NCBI GenBank assembly: GCA_002399405.1
Contig: DHDP01000012.1
Span: forward strand, 214,611 to 278,610
Length of the DNA: 64,000 nt
Source: Treponema sp. UBA4873
GTDB taxonomy: Bacteria; Spirochaetota; Spirochaetia; Treponematales; Treponemataceae
Reading direction: 5' to 3'
The translations under genes and the position numbers were made by a program. Position 1 is the first letter of the stretch. Every line of letters starts with the position of its first letter. A model generated the notes under the pieces. It made no database searches. It saw only the letters and a list, made by a program, of their open reading frames with translations, and was not told the origin of the DNA. This document shows positions 33,391 to 42,436 of the stretch, piece after piece.

Positions 33391-34898
33391 TCAATATCTC
33401 CTTCGCCGCCGGAAAAATCGCGCGTCTTTCCGTCAAGCACGAACGACGCACCGCCCTTTTTCGTCACCGACGTCATAGGTATGTGCGCTTCCCGCGAAAG
33501 TATTTCAGTCACGCGCGGCGAACAGAAGCCGCTCTGGCATCTTCCCATGCCTGCCCGCGTTCGGCGTTTGACGCCGTCGAGGTCGAGCGCACCGAGCGGG
33601 GAACGGACGGCCTGCACGATCTCAGCTTCCGTCACGGTTTCGCAGCGGCAGACAATCCGGCCGTACAGCGGATTATCCTTAATAAGCTGCAGTTTCGTTT
33701 TTGTGTCTGCAGTGTTGAACGCAGTGATTCCCTTCCGCTCTTCAATAAAGCCGGGACGTTTTTTTACGTCGAGTCCCGCTTTTTCAAGCAGTTCAAGCAT
33801 ATACTCCGCAACCGCGGGAGCGGCCGACAATCCGGGAGAACAGATTCCTCCCGCATTGAAAAAGCCTTTGACGTCAGAATCTTCCTCGATAATAAAATCG
33901 TTCACCGGGTTCTCTGCGTTTCCGTTCTCACCGGCCGTATAGGCGACGGCCCGGACTCCCGCAAACGAGTTGATGATGTTTCCGCGCGGAATATCGGGAA
34001 TGGTCAGCAGCGCTTTTGCAAGGATATCTGACTGAGATGCGGCCGTCGTTCCTTTATATTCGTACATTTCCGCGCTCTGATCGTCGGCGCTCGGTCCTAT
34101 GAGGATGTTGCCGTCGACTGTCCGGGTAACGAGTACGCCCTTCCCCAGTTCAGTCGGAGTCTGAAACAGCACGTGACTGACAAGCAGGCGGCTTTTATTG
34201 TCGAGCAGGCAGTACTCGCCGCGCCGCTGCCGTATAACGAACGCGCGCGCACCCGCCATCGCGCTTACTGTGCCGGCTGCGACTCCCGCCGCGTTCACGA
34301 CGAACCGCGCCCTCACGTCGCCGTGTCCGGTGTGAAGAACGAAAATACCGCCCTCTTTTTCAATCGCGTGTACGGTCGTATTGCGCATGAACTCCGCACC
34401 GTTGATAACCGCGCTTTCGGCAAACGCCCACGTCGCTTTGTACGGACTTACGATTCCAGCTGTCGGCGCGTACAGCGCTGCGAGTGCGTTCTCACTGATA
34501 TTCGGTTCCATCGTGCGAAGTTCGCCGCTGCCGACGATGCGCAACTCCTTTACCCCGTTTGCCTTTCCGTGTTCAAGGAGCGTATCAAGCAAAGCCCTCC
34601 CCTTTCCGTCGAACGCAACGACGAGCGAGCCGATCCGGCTGTAGTCGAAATTGAGTTTTTCCGCAAGTTCCGGATACATCGAACTTCCGCGCACATTGAA
34701 ACGCGCCATAAGCGTTCCGGGCACGGGATCGTACCCCGCGTGGATGATGCCGGAGTTCGCCTTCGAACTGCCGCACGAGACGTCGTTTTCCTTTTCGATG
34801 AGAGCAATCTTTGCTGACGTCTTCGTAAGTTCGCGTGCAATACACGAACCTGTAATGCCGGCGCCTATCACGGCCGCATCATATATTTTTTCCGTCAT
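33387..34898 (-). CDS. GlpA-like FAD-dependent glycerol-3-phosphate dehydrogenase
   Basis: 503 residues. FAD-binding motif AVIGAGITGSCIARELTKT lies at the N-terminus. A DAO-type oxidase fold covers about 1-370. The C-terminal BFD-like [2Fe-2S] domain (about 405-475) shows GRIVCRCETVT and GMGRCQSGFCSPRV, the four-cysteine pattern. It should oxidise glycerol 3-phosphate to dihydroxyacetone phosphate, taking over from glpK. GAGGAGG lies close before the ATG. It is followed, in overlap, by the partner oxidoreductase and DUF1667 genes. Confidence 0.9.
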   Translation of the reverse strand: MTEKIYDAAVIGAGITGSCIARELTKTSAKIALIEKENDVSCGSSKANSGIIHAGYDPVPGTLMARFNVRGSSMYPELAEKLNFDYSRIGSLVVAFDGKGRALLDTLLEHGKANGVKELRIVGSGELRTMEPNISENALAALYAPTAGIVSPYKATWAFAESAVINGAEFMRNTTVHAIEKEGGIFVLHTGHGDVRARFVVNAAGVAAGTVSAMAGARAFVIRQRRGEYCLLDNKSRLLVSHVLFQTPTELGKGVLVTRTVDGNILIGPSADDQSAEMYEYKGTTAASQSDILAKALLTIPDIPRGNIINSFAGVRAVAYTAGENGNAENPVNDFIIEEDSDVKGFFNAGGICSPGLSAAPAVAEYMLELLEKAGLDVKKRPGFIEERKGITAFNTADTKTKLQLIKDNPLYGRIVCRCETVTEAEIVQAVRSPLGALDLDGVKRRTRAGMGRCQSGFCSPRVTEILSREAHIPMTSVTKKGGASFVLDGKTRDFSGGEGDIE

Positions 34899-34910
34899 AT
34901 GCCTCCTCAG

Positions 34911-34929
34911 AAAACGGCTGATTCAGCCG
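34911..34929 (-). promoter_or_regulatory. Hairpin with short T-run between glpK and the GlpA-like gene
   Basis: CGGCTG and CAGCCG form a 6 bp stem around 3 nt, followed on the minus strand by TTTTC and then the next gene's ribosome-binding site. A leaky terminator would make glpK messages outnumber those of the genes after it. Confidence 0.5.
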
Positions 34930-34967
34930 CCGGGATTTTAACCGCACGTTTTTAATACCGCACTCAC

Positions 34968-36467
34968 TCAGCTCCGTGCCCAGTTTTTCGCGCGCTCGAC
35001 GGCAAGTTTCCACTGGCCGTACAGGCTGTTCCGCCGTTTGTTTTCCATTTCGGGCGTAAAAATACGGTCTATCTTCCAGAAATCAAGCAGTTCCTCTTCG
35101 TCATTCCAGTAACCGACCGCAAGCCCCGCAAGAAACGCGGCACCGGTCGCCGTCGTCTCGACGTTCCGCGGACGGTATACCGGCGTATTGAGGATGTCCG
35201 ACTGAAACTGCATCATGACGTCGCTGACGCACGCGCCTCCGTCGACTTTCACCGACGGAATTCCGCAGGCGGCGTCCTCCTTCATGCAGTCAAGCTCATC
35301 CTTTACCTGATACGCAATCGCTTCAAGAGCCGCCCTGCAGATGTGCGCTTTATTGACGCCGCGGGACAGCCCCACGATCGTGCCGCGCGCATACGGGTCC
35401 CAGTACGGCGCGCCGAGCCCGGTAAACGCCGGTACGAGAATCGCGCCGTTAGAATCGGGAACGCTTTCCGCAAGAAGGTCGCACTCGTGCGCGTTTTTAA
35501 TAAGGCCGAGTTCGTCGCGCAACCACTTTATGACGGCGCCGCCCATAAACACACTTCCTTCGAGCGCGTACGTTATTCTGCCGTTCATGCCGAGCGCAAT
35601 CGTCGTTAATAATTTGTGAGCCGACGCGACGGGCGTCGTCCCCGTGTTCATAAGCAGGAAACATCCGGTACCGTACGTCGATTTTGTTTCACCCGGTTTG
35701 TAACAGCCCTGACCGAAAAGCGCCGCCTGCTGGTCGCCTATGACGGACGCAATCGGCACCTCGAAGCCGCACACGGATTTGTCGGTAGTCGTATACACGC
35801 ACGACGAATCCTTTACGTCGGGAAGAATGCTGCGCGGAATGCCGAGCAGTTTCAGCAGATCGTCGTCCCACTGCAGCGTGTGGATGTTGAACAGCATCGT
35901 CCGGCAGGCATTCGTATAATCGGTGATGTGGCATCTGCCGCCGCTGAGTTTCCAGACGAGCCACGTGTCTATCGTGCCCGCAAGCAAATCACCGTTGTCC
36001 GCTTTCTTTTTTACACCGGGAACGTTGTCGAATATCCACTTGATTTTCGTCCCGGAAAAATACGCGTCGGGAAGAAGTCCCGTTTTTGCGCGTATGACGT
36101 CGCCCTGCCCGTTCATAATCAGCTCGTCCGCCAGCTCCGCCGTACGTCTGCACTGCCACACTATCGCGTGATAGACGGGTTTTCCCGTGTGTCTGTCCCA
36201 CAGCACGACAGTTTCGCGCTGATTCGTTATACCGACGGCGGCAATCTGTTCAGGTTCTATACGCGCTTCCTGTACGGCTTCCCTGAGGACAGACAGCTGG
36301 CAGAGAAACAATTCCTCCGCATCATGCTCTACCCACCCCGGCTGCGGATAATACTGTTTGAATTCCTGCTGGGCGCACGCGACTTTTCTCGTACTTCTGT
36401 TGAAGACGACCGCACGGGACGAAGTCGTCCCCTGATCGAGCGCTATGATGTATTTTTTCTCGGGCAA
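34968..36467 (-). CDS. glpK: Glycerol kinase
   Basis: 499 residues, standard length. Phosphorylates glycerol to sn-glycerol 3-phosphate with ATP. The FGGY family signatures are clear: IALDQGTTSSRAVVF at the start, the TNQRETVVLWDRHTGKPVYHAIVWQ region (about 82-107), GDQQAALFGQGCYKPGETKSTYGTGCF (about 243-269) and the FGGY family signature end ATGAAFLAGLAVGYW. The start is TTG at 36467, with GGAGG 7 nt upstream, not ATG. It leads the operon glpK, GlpA-like, partner oxidoreductase, DUF1667. Confidence 0.97.
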   Translation of the reverse strand: MPEKKYIIALDQGTTSSRAVVFNRSTRKVACAQQEFKQYYPQPGWVEHDAEELFLCQLSVLREAVQEARIEPEQIAAVGITNQRETVVLWDRHTGKPVYHAIVWQCRRTAELADELIMNGQGDVIRAKTGLLPDAYFSGTKIKWIFDNVPGVKKKADNGDLLAGTIDTWLVWKLSGGRCHITDYTNACRTMLFNIHTLQWDDDLLKLLGIPRSILPDVKDSSCVYTTTDKSVCGFEVPIASVIGDQQAALFGQGCYKPGETKSTYGTGCFLLMNTGTTPVASAHKLLTTIALGMNGRITYALEGSVFMGGAVIKWLRDELGLIKNAHECDLLAESVPDSNGAILVPAFTGLGAPYWDPYARGTIVGLSRGVNKAHICRAALEAIAYQVKDELDCMKEDAACGIPSVKVDGGACVSDVMMQFQSDILNTPVYRPRNVETTATGAAFLAGLAVGYWNDEEELLDFWKIDRIFTPEMENKRRNSLYGQWKLAVERAKNWARS

Positions 36468-36494
36468 AATAGTACCTCCGGTGATGCAGATTCT

Positions 36495-36523
36495 ATTTTA
36501 CCACTGAAACAGCAATCTTGCAA
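36495..36523 (-). promoter_or_regulatory. glpK operon promoter
   Basis: TTGCAA (36518-36523), 17 bp spacer, TAAAAT (36495-36500), 27 bp before the TTG start of glpK. The -35 box touches the T-run of the neighbouring terminator. Confidence 0.65.
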
Positions 36524-36561
36524 AAAAAGAAAGCGCCCGAAACAGAAATTCTCGGGCGCTT
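36522..36561 (-). terminator. Terminator of the outer-membrane protein genes
   Basis: On the minus strand a perfect 10 bp stem (AAGCGCCCGA and its complement) with an 11 nt loop, then a T-rich tail. It lies 41 bp after the stop of the gene at 36602 and just before the glpK promoter. Confidence 0.9.
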
Positions 36562-36601
36562 CAAAGAGGAAAGTCTTGATGCAGTCGTATTTCAGAATCT
36601 G

Positions 36602-38569
36602 CTAGAAAAACAATTTTATGCCGCCGGAAATAATAAATCCCGCTTCCGACGGATATTCGCTGTCATCGCCCGCAATGTGATAAGCATGGCTTGAATTGTC
36701 ATTCGCATAATCATCGTCGTCGAGCACTGTATAATAGCTGTAATAAAAACCGACTTCGGAGTAAAGCGTAACCGGTACCTTAAAGCGTTTTAAAGACCAG
36801 TCCGCGCCGACTTTTATGACGTGTATCCACTGGTACGCGCCGTCGTGCAGAAAGTATTTTTTAATGTCGTCGCGGTCGCCGGAAAGGATGCACGGATCAA
36901 GTTCGGAGTATATGGAACTGCCGTTTACCGCCTGTGAGCCGTATTCCGCGCCGTGGCGGATGAACTGATATTCAAGGTGGGCCGCAAGATTCGTCAAAGG
37001 CGTCGTTTCGAACCTGACATTGATTTCATCGGAGTTCGGCGGCAAATAATAGCCGATAGGTTCGCCGGCGTTCATATACGCCTCGGAGATGTAATGCGTG
37101 TACCACGGCGTATAGTTGATTGCCTGATGAGTGTAGCAGTACGGCTCAACTTTTGTGTATCTGACAGCCAGAGTTGCGAACGGCAGCCACGGAATATACA
37201 CTTTCGAACCGACCTGCGTCGCGTACATGTCGCGCGTCGAATGAAGCCAGTCGCCGCGCAGACCGCTCTCAGAGCTAAGTCCGTTGAACTCGTCAAGAAA
37301 AAGAGAACCCCATACGTATCCTATGCCGGGATACTGTAATTTAAGGTCGGTAAAAAGCGCGATATTATCGTAATCGCCGATGTTGTTCTGATAAAACACC
37401 GCGTTCATGAGCGGAAACAGATACCCGAGATCGAGACGCTTCGGCCATATGGATGTCGTTCCGAAATCAAAATGAACATACTTGAAGTTCGTCTCGACCA
37501 TCGAGGCCGAATATGCGTTCTGGAAGAAAGCGGCGTTCGAATAATCAGTGGAATCAGTCGAACAGTTATATGCGTCACCTACGATGTAATCGCTGTTCGG
37601 GAATTCAAGAATTCCCGTAATCGACGAAAGCGTAAACCATTTCACAGGCGTAATTTCAGTCTCGAAGGCAAGAAACGGATGCGCGTTGCTGCTCAGGACA
37701 AGACTCGCGCCTTCGTCCATTGCGGCCCATTCCCTGTAAATACGGCCGAAGCGAACCTGCACTTTATCATCCAGAAAGCTTGAAGTCATTTCCGCACGGA
37801 TGCCGAAGCCGAGTCCCAGGTCGTCGCACCAGCCGTCAAGTCCGCTCGCCGTCAGGTTCGACAGCTTGTACATTGACCCGTCCCATCCTTTGAAAAACGT
37901 ATACGGAAAATACGCCTTGTTAGCGTACGACTTGATATACCGCCGCGTCGTATAATTTGTAGTATCAGATCCGTTCTCTGCATCATTAGCAGTAGTATCC
38001 GTATACCAGTACGCTCCGATATCGTACTCTCCGAGGTACTGGAGCACGGCCCGCGAGGCATTCCCGAAAATGGTGAAGTCGTACGACAGATTGTCACCGA
38101 CGTCTCCGCGCACGCTGATTGTCGGCGTGAACGTAAATCCCCACTGATCGTCGCCGCTGTCGCTGTACAATCCGCCCGACGCGAACGTGTCGAGTTTGAA
38201 AGAAAAATCGAATGTCGTACGAACTTTTCCGGGAGCCTCGTAATAATACGCGCCGCGCATGCGGTCGAGTCCTTTTTTGCGGTCAAACTGTTTGAGCGCA
38301 TCGGTAAGAATTTCCACTTCCGTATCTTTCAGAGGATTTTCCGATTCTTCCGACGCTGCAAGAATCTCATTGATTGCGGCAATGACGACCTTTTCGGTAT
38401 ACGGTTTTGCCGCGGGCAGCGGACCGCACAATCCGCGCATCTGAGCCTTGTCGAGCAGACCGTACAGAGGACTGTCCAGCGAGACAGCGGCATACGTCTG
38501 TGCAAAAAGCTGAGAACTGAACAAAGAAATAACAAGAACGGTCAGAACTGCAGCAAATGTCTTTTTCAT
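36602..38569 (-). CDS. Outer-membrane beta-barrel protein, Wzi-like
   Basis: 655 residues with a signal peptide (MKKTFAAVLTVLVISLFSSQLFAQ). After a helical N-terminal region (about 30-105), the chain alternates polar and aromatic residues in strand-length blocks to the end, closing with a terminal Phe (KLFF), as in outer-membrane barrels. A stretch VQVRFGRIYREWAAMDEGASLVLSSNAHPFLAFETEI recalls the Wzi capsule-assembly lectin family. Wzi holds capsule on the surface; treponemes lack a known capsule, so the role here may be surface glycan binding or transport. AGGAG precedes the ATG. It is a distant paralogue of the protein encoded just upstream. Confidence 0.7.
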   Translation of the reverse strand: MKKTFAAVLTVLVISLFSSQLFAQTYAAVSLDSPLYGLLDKAQMRGLCGPLPAAKPYTEKVVIAAINEILAASEESENPLKDTEVEILTDALKQFDRKKGLDRMRGAYYYEAPGKVRTTFDFSFKLDTFASGGLYSDSGDDQWGFTFTPTISVRGDVGDNLSYDFTIFGNASRAVLQYLGEYDIGAYWYTDTTANDAENGSDTTNYTTRRYIKSYANKAYFPYTFFKGWDGSMYKLSNLTASGLDGWCDDLGLGFGIRAEMTSSFLDDKVQVRFGRIYREWAAMDEGASLVLSSNAHPFLAFETEITPVKWFTLSSITGILEFPNSDYIVGDAYNCSTDSTDYSNAAFFQNAYSASMVETNFKYVHFDFGTTSIWPKRLDLGYLFPLMNAVFYQNNIGDYDNIALFTDLKLQYPGIGYVWGSLFLDEFNGLSSESGLRGDWLHSTRDMYATQVGSKVYIPWLPFATLAVRYTKVEPYCYTHQAINYTPWYTHYISEAYMNAGEPIGYYLPPNSDEINVRFETTPLTNLAAHLEYQFIRHGAEYGSQAVNGSSIYSELDPCILSGDRDDIKKYFLHDGAYQWIHVIKVGADWSLKRFKVPVTLYSEVGFYYSYYTVLDDDDYANDNSSHAYHIAGDDSEYPSEAGFIISGGIKLFF

Positions 38570-38623
38570 ATTAGTACTCCTATTAAAAAGCCAGGCGGAA
38601 CCTGCACCTCTCTGAATTATATT

Positions 38624-40324
38624 TTACCGCAACGTCATCGTGACGGCATTCGCAAATTCAACACCGCACTGGAAGTTGTTTTCGATATGACCGCAGTTCG
38701 AGACGAACGACACGGCAATCTGCGAAGAAAGCTCCATCCACGGCAGCACCTGATACGAACCGCGCACGAGAACTCTGTTCGTATATTGCGGTATACCCGT
38801 CGGAGATACGGCGCCGGCCAGTGCCTCGGCGGCAGAATCGCTCAACAGGCCTTCACTCCACGCGACGGACGGATAGTACGTATAATGGCCGTCGCCGTCA
38901 GAATCGGTAAACACATCAAACGACGAATTTTCTCCCTGAGCCATGAACAGATACTGCGTCTCGACAGACCATTTACCGTGCATATCGTACCCGAAACGGA
39001 ACTGTCCTGCAATCGTGTCGGGCCCGAACTGTGTGCCGATCCACGTATTTACGTATTCGCCGGTAAGTTCGTCGTAACGGGAGCGGAAAAGCGACCAGTC
39101 GGGATCCTGTTTTATATACAGCCAGGGATTCGTGTACACGCCCTCAATCCCTATAATCCAGTGTCCGCCCGCTTTTGAAGGCAGTTTCGTTTCCTCTCCG
39201 AGCTGAAAGCCGAAGCTGTTCGGAATGGTTTTTCCGTACGTGTCCTGCGTTTCCCACCATGTCTGAATTTCGTTCTGCGCGTACAGGCCGTAAAGTCTGG
39301 AGTATTTAGCTATGGCCAAGTCGAACGTTATGCCCAGATACGCGCACGCACGCGAGCCGCCGGGATAATCCTTGGAGCTTCCGTCGGACGTCGTTTCATT
39401 GTAGCTGTCGTATCCCTCCCACGCACCGAACGAATGCATGATCATGAGCGGATTCAGAAACCTGAGTTCGAACGGAGCGTCGACGAACGTCCCTTCAAGG
39501 AGGCCGATCTGAATCCGTTTGAACGGGTGCAGGTCGATGCGGTGAAGGTACAGGAACTGATTCACGTCCACCTGCATGACGTCGCCGGTATAGCGGAAAG
39601 CGGGTGAAAAAAATGAAAGCTGTGCGTATCCGTCCGTTTCAAATTTCTCAGAAAGAATGATGCTGTCGGTCTGCGTATTGCCAATCGACAGGCCCGTCCT
39701 TCCTATCTGAAAATTGATGCACGATTCGCCCTTCAGGCTGAGGCCGGTGCTCAAATAGGCTGTCCGCGGAAAAGAAAATTCAAAATCGTTATATCTTAAG
39801 GGAATATTCGTCCAGCCTGAATCGTCCTCTGAAGCGTAATAATTTTTCCCCGCAAACAAATCAGCCTCGACAAGGACCGCATCAGCCACGTCGAAAAACA
39901 CGGGCAGCGTTCCGGCGTTGTCCTTATAATAATAATGGAACGTCCAGTCTATACTGTCGTTCGACTTATAATAAAATTCGGGATTCAGCTGCAGTTCCGC
40001 ACCGAGCGTAATCACGCCCGATTTCATTTCAATCCGGTCTTCGCTGCTCAGATACTCGAGGATGCGCTCGTATTCCTTCACGCCGGCCGGAGACAGCTTC
40101 ACGGGATCTATCCCGCGGAGATACCTTCGGATTTCGGCTACGGACAGCGGGGCGTTCTGCGCAAGACACACCTCACTGTTCTCCGAGGCAACAGTCATCA
40201 TTGAATCATACAGCCAGTGTCCGGCGGGAATAAGCTTCCACGACGGAAGAGCGAACGCGGCAGAGCACATCAACATGAAAAAAACACAAAAAGCACATAG
40301 AATCTTTTTCATTTCAGCAGACAA
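38624..40324 (-). CDS. Outer-membrane beta-barrel protein, Wzi-like (paralogue)
   Basis: 566 residues from TTG 40324, which has GGAG 9 nt upstream; an ATG four codons on is an alternative. A signal peptide (MKKILCAFCVFFMLMCSAAFA) is followed by a short helical part including an LSPAGVKEYERILEYL segment that matches the layout of the neighbour, then strand-rich sequence ending VTMTLR. INFQIGRTGLSIGNTQTDSIILS plays the part of the GRxxL segment of the neighbour. They are adjacent, in one orientation, 54 bp apart, so they probably arose by tandem duplication and may pair in the membrane. Confidence 0.68.
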   Translation of the reverse strand: MSAEMKKILCAFCVFFMLMCSAAFALPSWKLIPAGHWLYDSMMTVASENSEVCLAQNAPLSVAEIRRYLRGIDPVKLSPAGVKEYERILEYLSSEDRIEMKSGVITLGAELQLNPEFYYKSNDSIDWTFHYYYKDNAGTLPVFFDVADAVLVEADLFAGKNYYASEDDSGWTNIPLRYNDFEFSFPRTAYLSTGLSLKGESCINFQIGRTGLSIGNTQTDSIILSEKFETDGYAQLSFFSPAFRYTGDVMQVDVNQFLYLHRIDLHPFKRIQIGLLEGTFVDAPFELRFLNPLMIMHSFGAWEGYDSYNETTSDGSSKDYPGGSRACAYLGITFDLAIAKYSRLYGLYAQNEIQTWWETQDTYGKTIPNSFGFQLGEETKLPSKAGGHWIIGIEGVYTNPWLYIKQDPDWSLFRSRYDELTGEYVNTWIGTQFGPDTIAGQFRFGYDMHGKWSVETQYLFMAQGENSSFDVFTDSDGDGHYTYYPSVAWSEGLLSDSAAEALAGAVSPTGIPQYTNRVLVRGSYQVLPWMELSSQIAVSFVSNCGHIENNFQCGVEFANAVTMTLR

Positions 40325-40343
40325 CGTACGCGACTCCTTATTC

Positions 40344-41258
40344 TTACCGATTAATAATACCACGTATTGATTCGACCGCCGCGCCTGTTCCGTTCTTAAC
40401 AAGAGCCGCTATGAAAGGCCGAGCAGCGAGCACGTGCGACGCACCGTAGTACAGCGCCGTCTGTATATCTTCCTTCGTTCTGATACCGCCGTCAACCCAG
40501 AGTTCTCCGCAGTATTTATTAAGCTCCTCACCGTGCCCGGCGAGAAATTCCGCCGTGCTGCCTTCGCGTGTGTCGACGCGGCCTCCGTGATTCGAAATGA
40601 CGACTATATCGGGCTTCACCTGCTTTACAAGCTCAATATCTTCTGCGGTAAAAATTCCCTTAAGCGCAAAAGGAACGTGAATATGCCGGCGGAATTCGGC
40701 GATGCTCTGCGGCGTCTTTCTTTCCAGATGAACAAGATTTCGCATCGTCACAATATTGTACGAATCAATATCGTTGCCGATTATGCCGGCAGTCCCTTCG
40801 CACCACTCGAGACGCGCAAACAGCCTGTCGTTCGGATACGGCTTAAGAAATACGGCTGCCCGCAGAAATTCGTCCTGTTTCTGAAGCGAACGCACAGCTT
40901 CAAGACCGAGCTGCAGCTTTTCGTCGGGACACCCGTCTCCGACGCATATGCCTATTCCCGCCGTGTGAGCCGCAGTAAAATACGGAAGATAAAAGTCGGC
41001 TTCGTGCGCATATCCTACATTCTGTTCCGCACCGGTCACCGGTCCGACGCTTATAACGCCTGCGTCGACGGGGATCGCCTTAAGTTCCGCAAGTCTGCCG
41101 GCCGCTTCCGCCCTGCCGCGCAGCACCTTCCAGTGAGCACAATTAAGCAGAAAGTTTCTGCTGTTATTAACGCCGCCCATTCCGGGCAGCTGCCCGACAC
41201 ATCCGCTACCGTTGCAGGCAGTACACGAACAGCACTTGAAGTTATTTTCAGTCGCCAA
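40344..41258 (-). CDS. FMN-dependent alpha-hydroxyacid oxidase-like protein
   Basis: 304 residues from TTG 41258, with GGTGGG 8 nt before; a longer reading to 41333 would run deep into pfkA. A TIM barrel with the flavin signature (VVISNHGGRVDTREGSTAEFL, then LWVDGGIRTKEDIQTALYYGASHVLAARPF). An N-terminal cysteine cluster (CCSCTACNGSGC) precedes LPGMGGVNNSRNF; I recall this cluster in related clostridial proteins. Likely substrate is a 2-hydroxyacid such as lactate, but the usual active-site tyrosines cannot be checked here. Its start overlaps the end of pfkA by 11 bp, so the genes are coupled. Confidence 0.85.
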   Translation of the reverse strand: MATENNFKCCSCTACNGSGCVGQLPGMGGVNNSRNFLLNCAHWKVLRGRAEAAGRLAELKAIPVDAGVISVGPVTGAEQNVGYAHEADFYLPYFTAAHTAGIGICVGDGCPDEKLQLGLEAVRSLQKQDEFLRAAVFLKPYPNDRLFARLEWCEGTAGIIGNDIDSYNIVTMRNLVHLERKTPQSIAEFRRHIHVPFALKGIFTAEDIELVKQVKPDIVVISNHGGRVDTREGSTAEFLAGHGEELNKYCGELWVDGGIRTKEDIQTALYYGASHVLAARPFIAALVKNGTGAAVESIRGIINR

Positions 41259-42333
41259 AGCACATACCCACCGAGCGTCCGCCGAGAAGCAGGGGATTGT
41301 CGAGCGGAATATTTTTAACTTTACCGGCGACATCCTTAAGCGGGACGCCGACTATCTCGTTGTTCTGCAGCGCGACGAGTTTGCCGAAATCGCCGCGTGC
41401 AAGAAAATCGGCACCGGCAACACCGTACCGCGTCGCAAGAACGCGGTCGTACGGCGACGGCGTGCCTCCGCGCTGCAGATATCCGAGGACCGTAACGCGC
41501 GACTCAAGACCTGTCGCCGCTTCCAGTTCGTGCGCAACGCGGTATCCGATGGAATTCGTCATCTCAAGACGCACTTTTTTGAACGTCTTTTTATCGAACT
41601 GCGCTTCTTCTTTTGAAAGCGCACCTTCGGCGACGACGACTATGGAAAAATTTTTGCCCGCATCGCGCCGTTTGATTATCTGCTTCGCGACGGAATTAAT
41701 ATCGTACGGAATCTCGGGCAGAAGAGCGACATCACCGCCGCCGGCAATGCCCGAATACAGCCCGAGCCAGCCCGCTTTGTGCCCCATCACCTCAACGACC
41801 ATAATGCGGCTGTGGCTGTGCGCGGTCGTATGGATGCGGTCGATCGCTTCCGTCGCGACATCGAGCGCCGTATGAAAACCGAACGTCATATCAGTGCCGA
41901 CAATATCGTTGTCGATTGTCTTCGGAAGACCTACGACGTTAAGCCCTTCGTCCGCAAGCAGACTTCCGGTCGTATTCGTGCCGTTGCCGCCGAGCACCAT
42001 AAGCGCGTCGAGTTTCCACTTCCTGTAATTCATCTTGATTGCATCGACGGGAAGAAGTCCGGTTTGTTCGTCGGGCAGAGGATTCTTGAACGGCTTTTCG
42101 CGCGACGTTCCGAGAATCGTGCCGCCCTGCGTGAGAATGCCCGTAAAATCGGCAGACTGCATCGGAAACATATCGCCCTCTATGAGTCCGCGATATCCGT
42201 TCCTGATGCCCACAATTTCCATACCGTAATTGATTATTGCTGAACGGCATACTCCGCGTATGGCAGCGTTCAATCCAGGGGCATCTCCGCCCGACGTAAG
42301 AATACCGAAGGTCTTTACAGCCGATTTGTTCAT
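41248..42333 (-). CDS. pfkA: 6-phosphofructokinase
   Basis: 361 residues. Glycolytic phosphorylation of fructose 6-phosphate. Marks are GILTSGGDAPGLNAAIRG, VLGGNGTNTTG, LPKTIDNDIVGTDMTFGFHTALD and MVVEVMGHKAGWLGLYSGIAGGGDVALLPE. The GGNGT form keeps the Gly (E. coli position 104) associated with ATP use, while the Lys in PKTIDND (position 124) is the residue of PPi and group III types, as in Streptomyces ATP-dependent enzymes. I therefore call it probably ATP-dependent, not certain. The ATG lacks a ribosome-binding site and has a TATAAT 7 nt before it, so a leaderless transcript is likely. Confidence 0.93.
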   Translation of the reverse strand: MNKSAVKTFGILTSGGDAPGLNAAIRGVCRSAIINYGMEIVGIRNGYRGLIEGDMFPMQSADFTGILTQGGTILGTSREKPFKNPLPDEQTGLLPVDAIKMNYRKWKLDALMVLGGNGTNTTGSLLADEGLNVVGLPKTIDNDIVGTDMTFGFHTALDVATEAIDRIHTTAHSHSRIMVVEVMGHKAGWLGLYSGIAGGGDVALLPEIPYDINSVAKQIIKRRDAGKNFSIVVVAEGALSKEEAQFDKKTFKKVRLEMTNSIGYRVAHELEAATGLESRVTVLGYLQRGGTPSPYDRVLATRYGVAGADFLARGDFGKLVALQNNEIVGVPLKDVAGKVKNIPLDNPLLLGGRSVGMCFGD

Positions 42334-42340
42334 AGCTCAG

Positions 42341-42368
42341 ATTATACTGGTATGCCGGAAAAATACAA
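42341..42368 (-). promoter_or_regulatory. pfkA promoter (leaderless geometry)
   Basis: TTGTAT (42363-42368), 16 bp spacer, TATAAT (42341-42346), then 7 nt to the ATG. No Shine-Dalgarno sequence fits between them. Confidence 0.75.
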
Positions 42369-42436
42369 TGTTTTCCACTAAAACACAGTCATAAATCAGC
42401 CGATACTTGAAAATGACTACTTACGAAGGGGATGTA

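Noticed and set aside
35616..36605. 329-codon frame antisense to glpK
   Set aside because: Shadow of glpK; crosses the glpK promoter and the neighbouring terminator.
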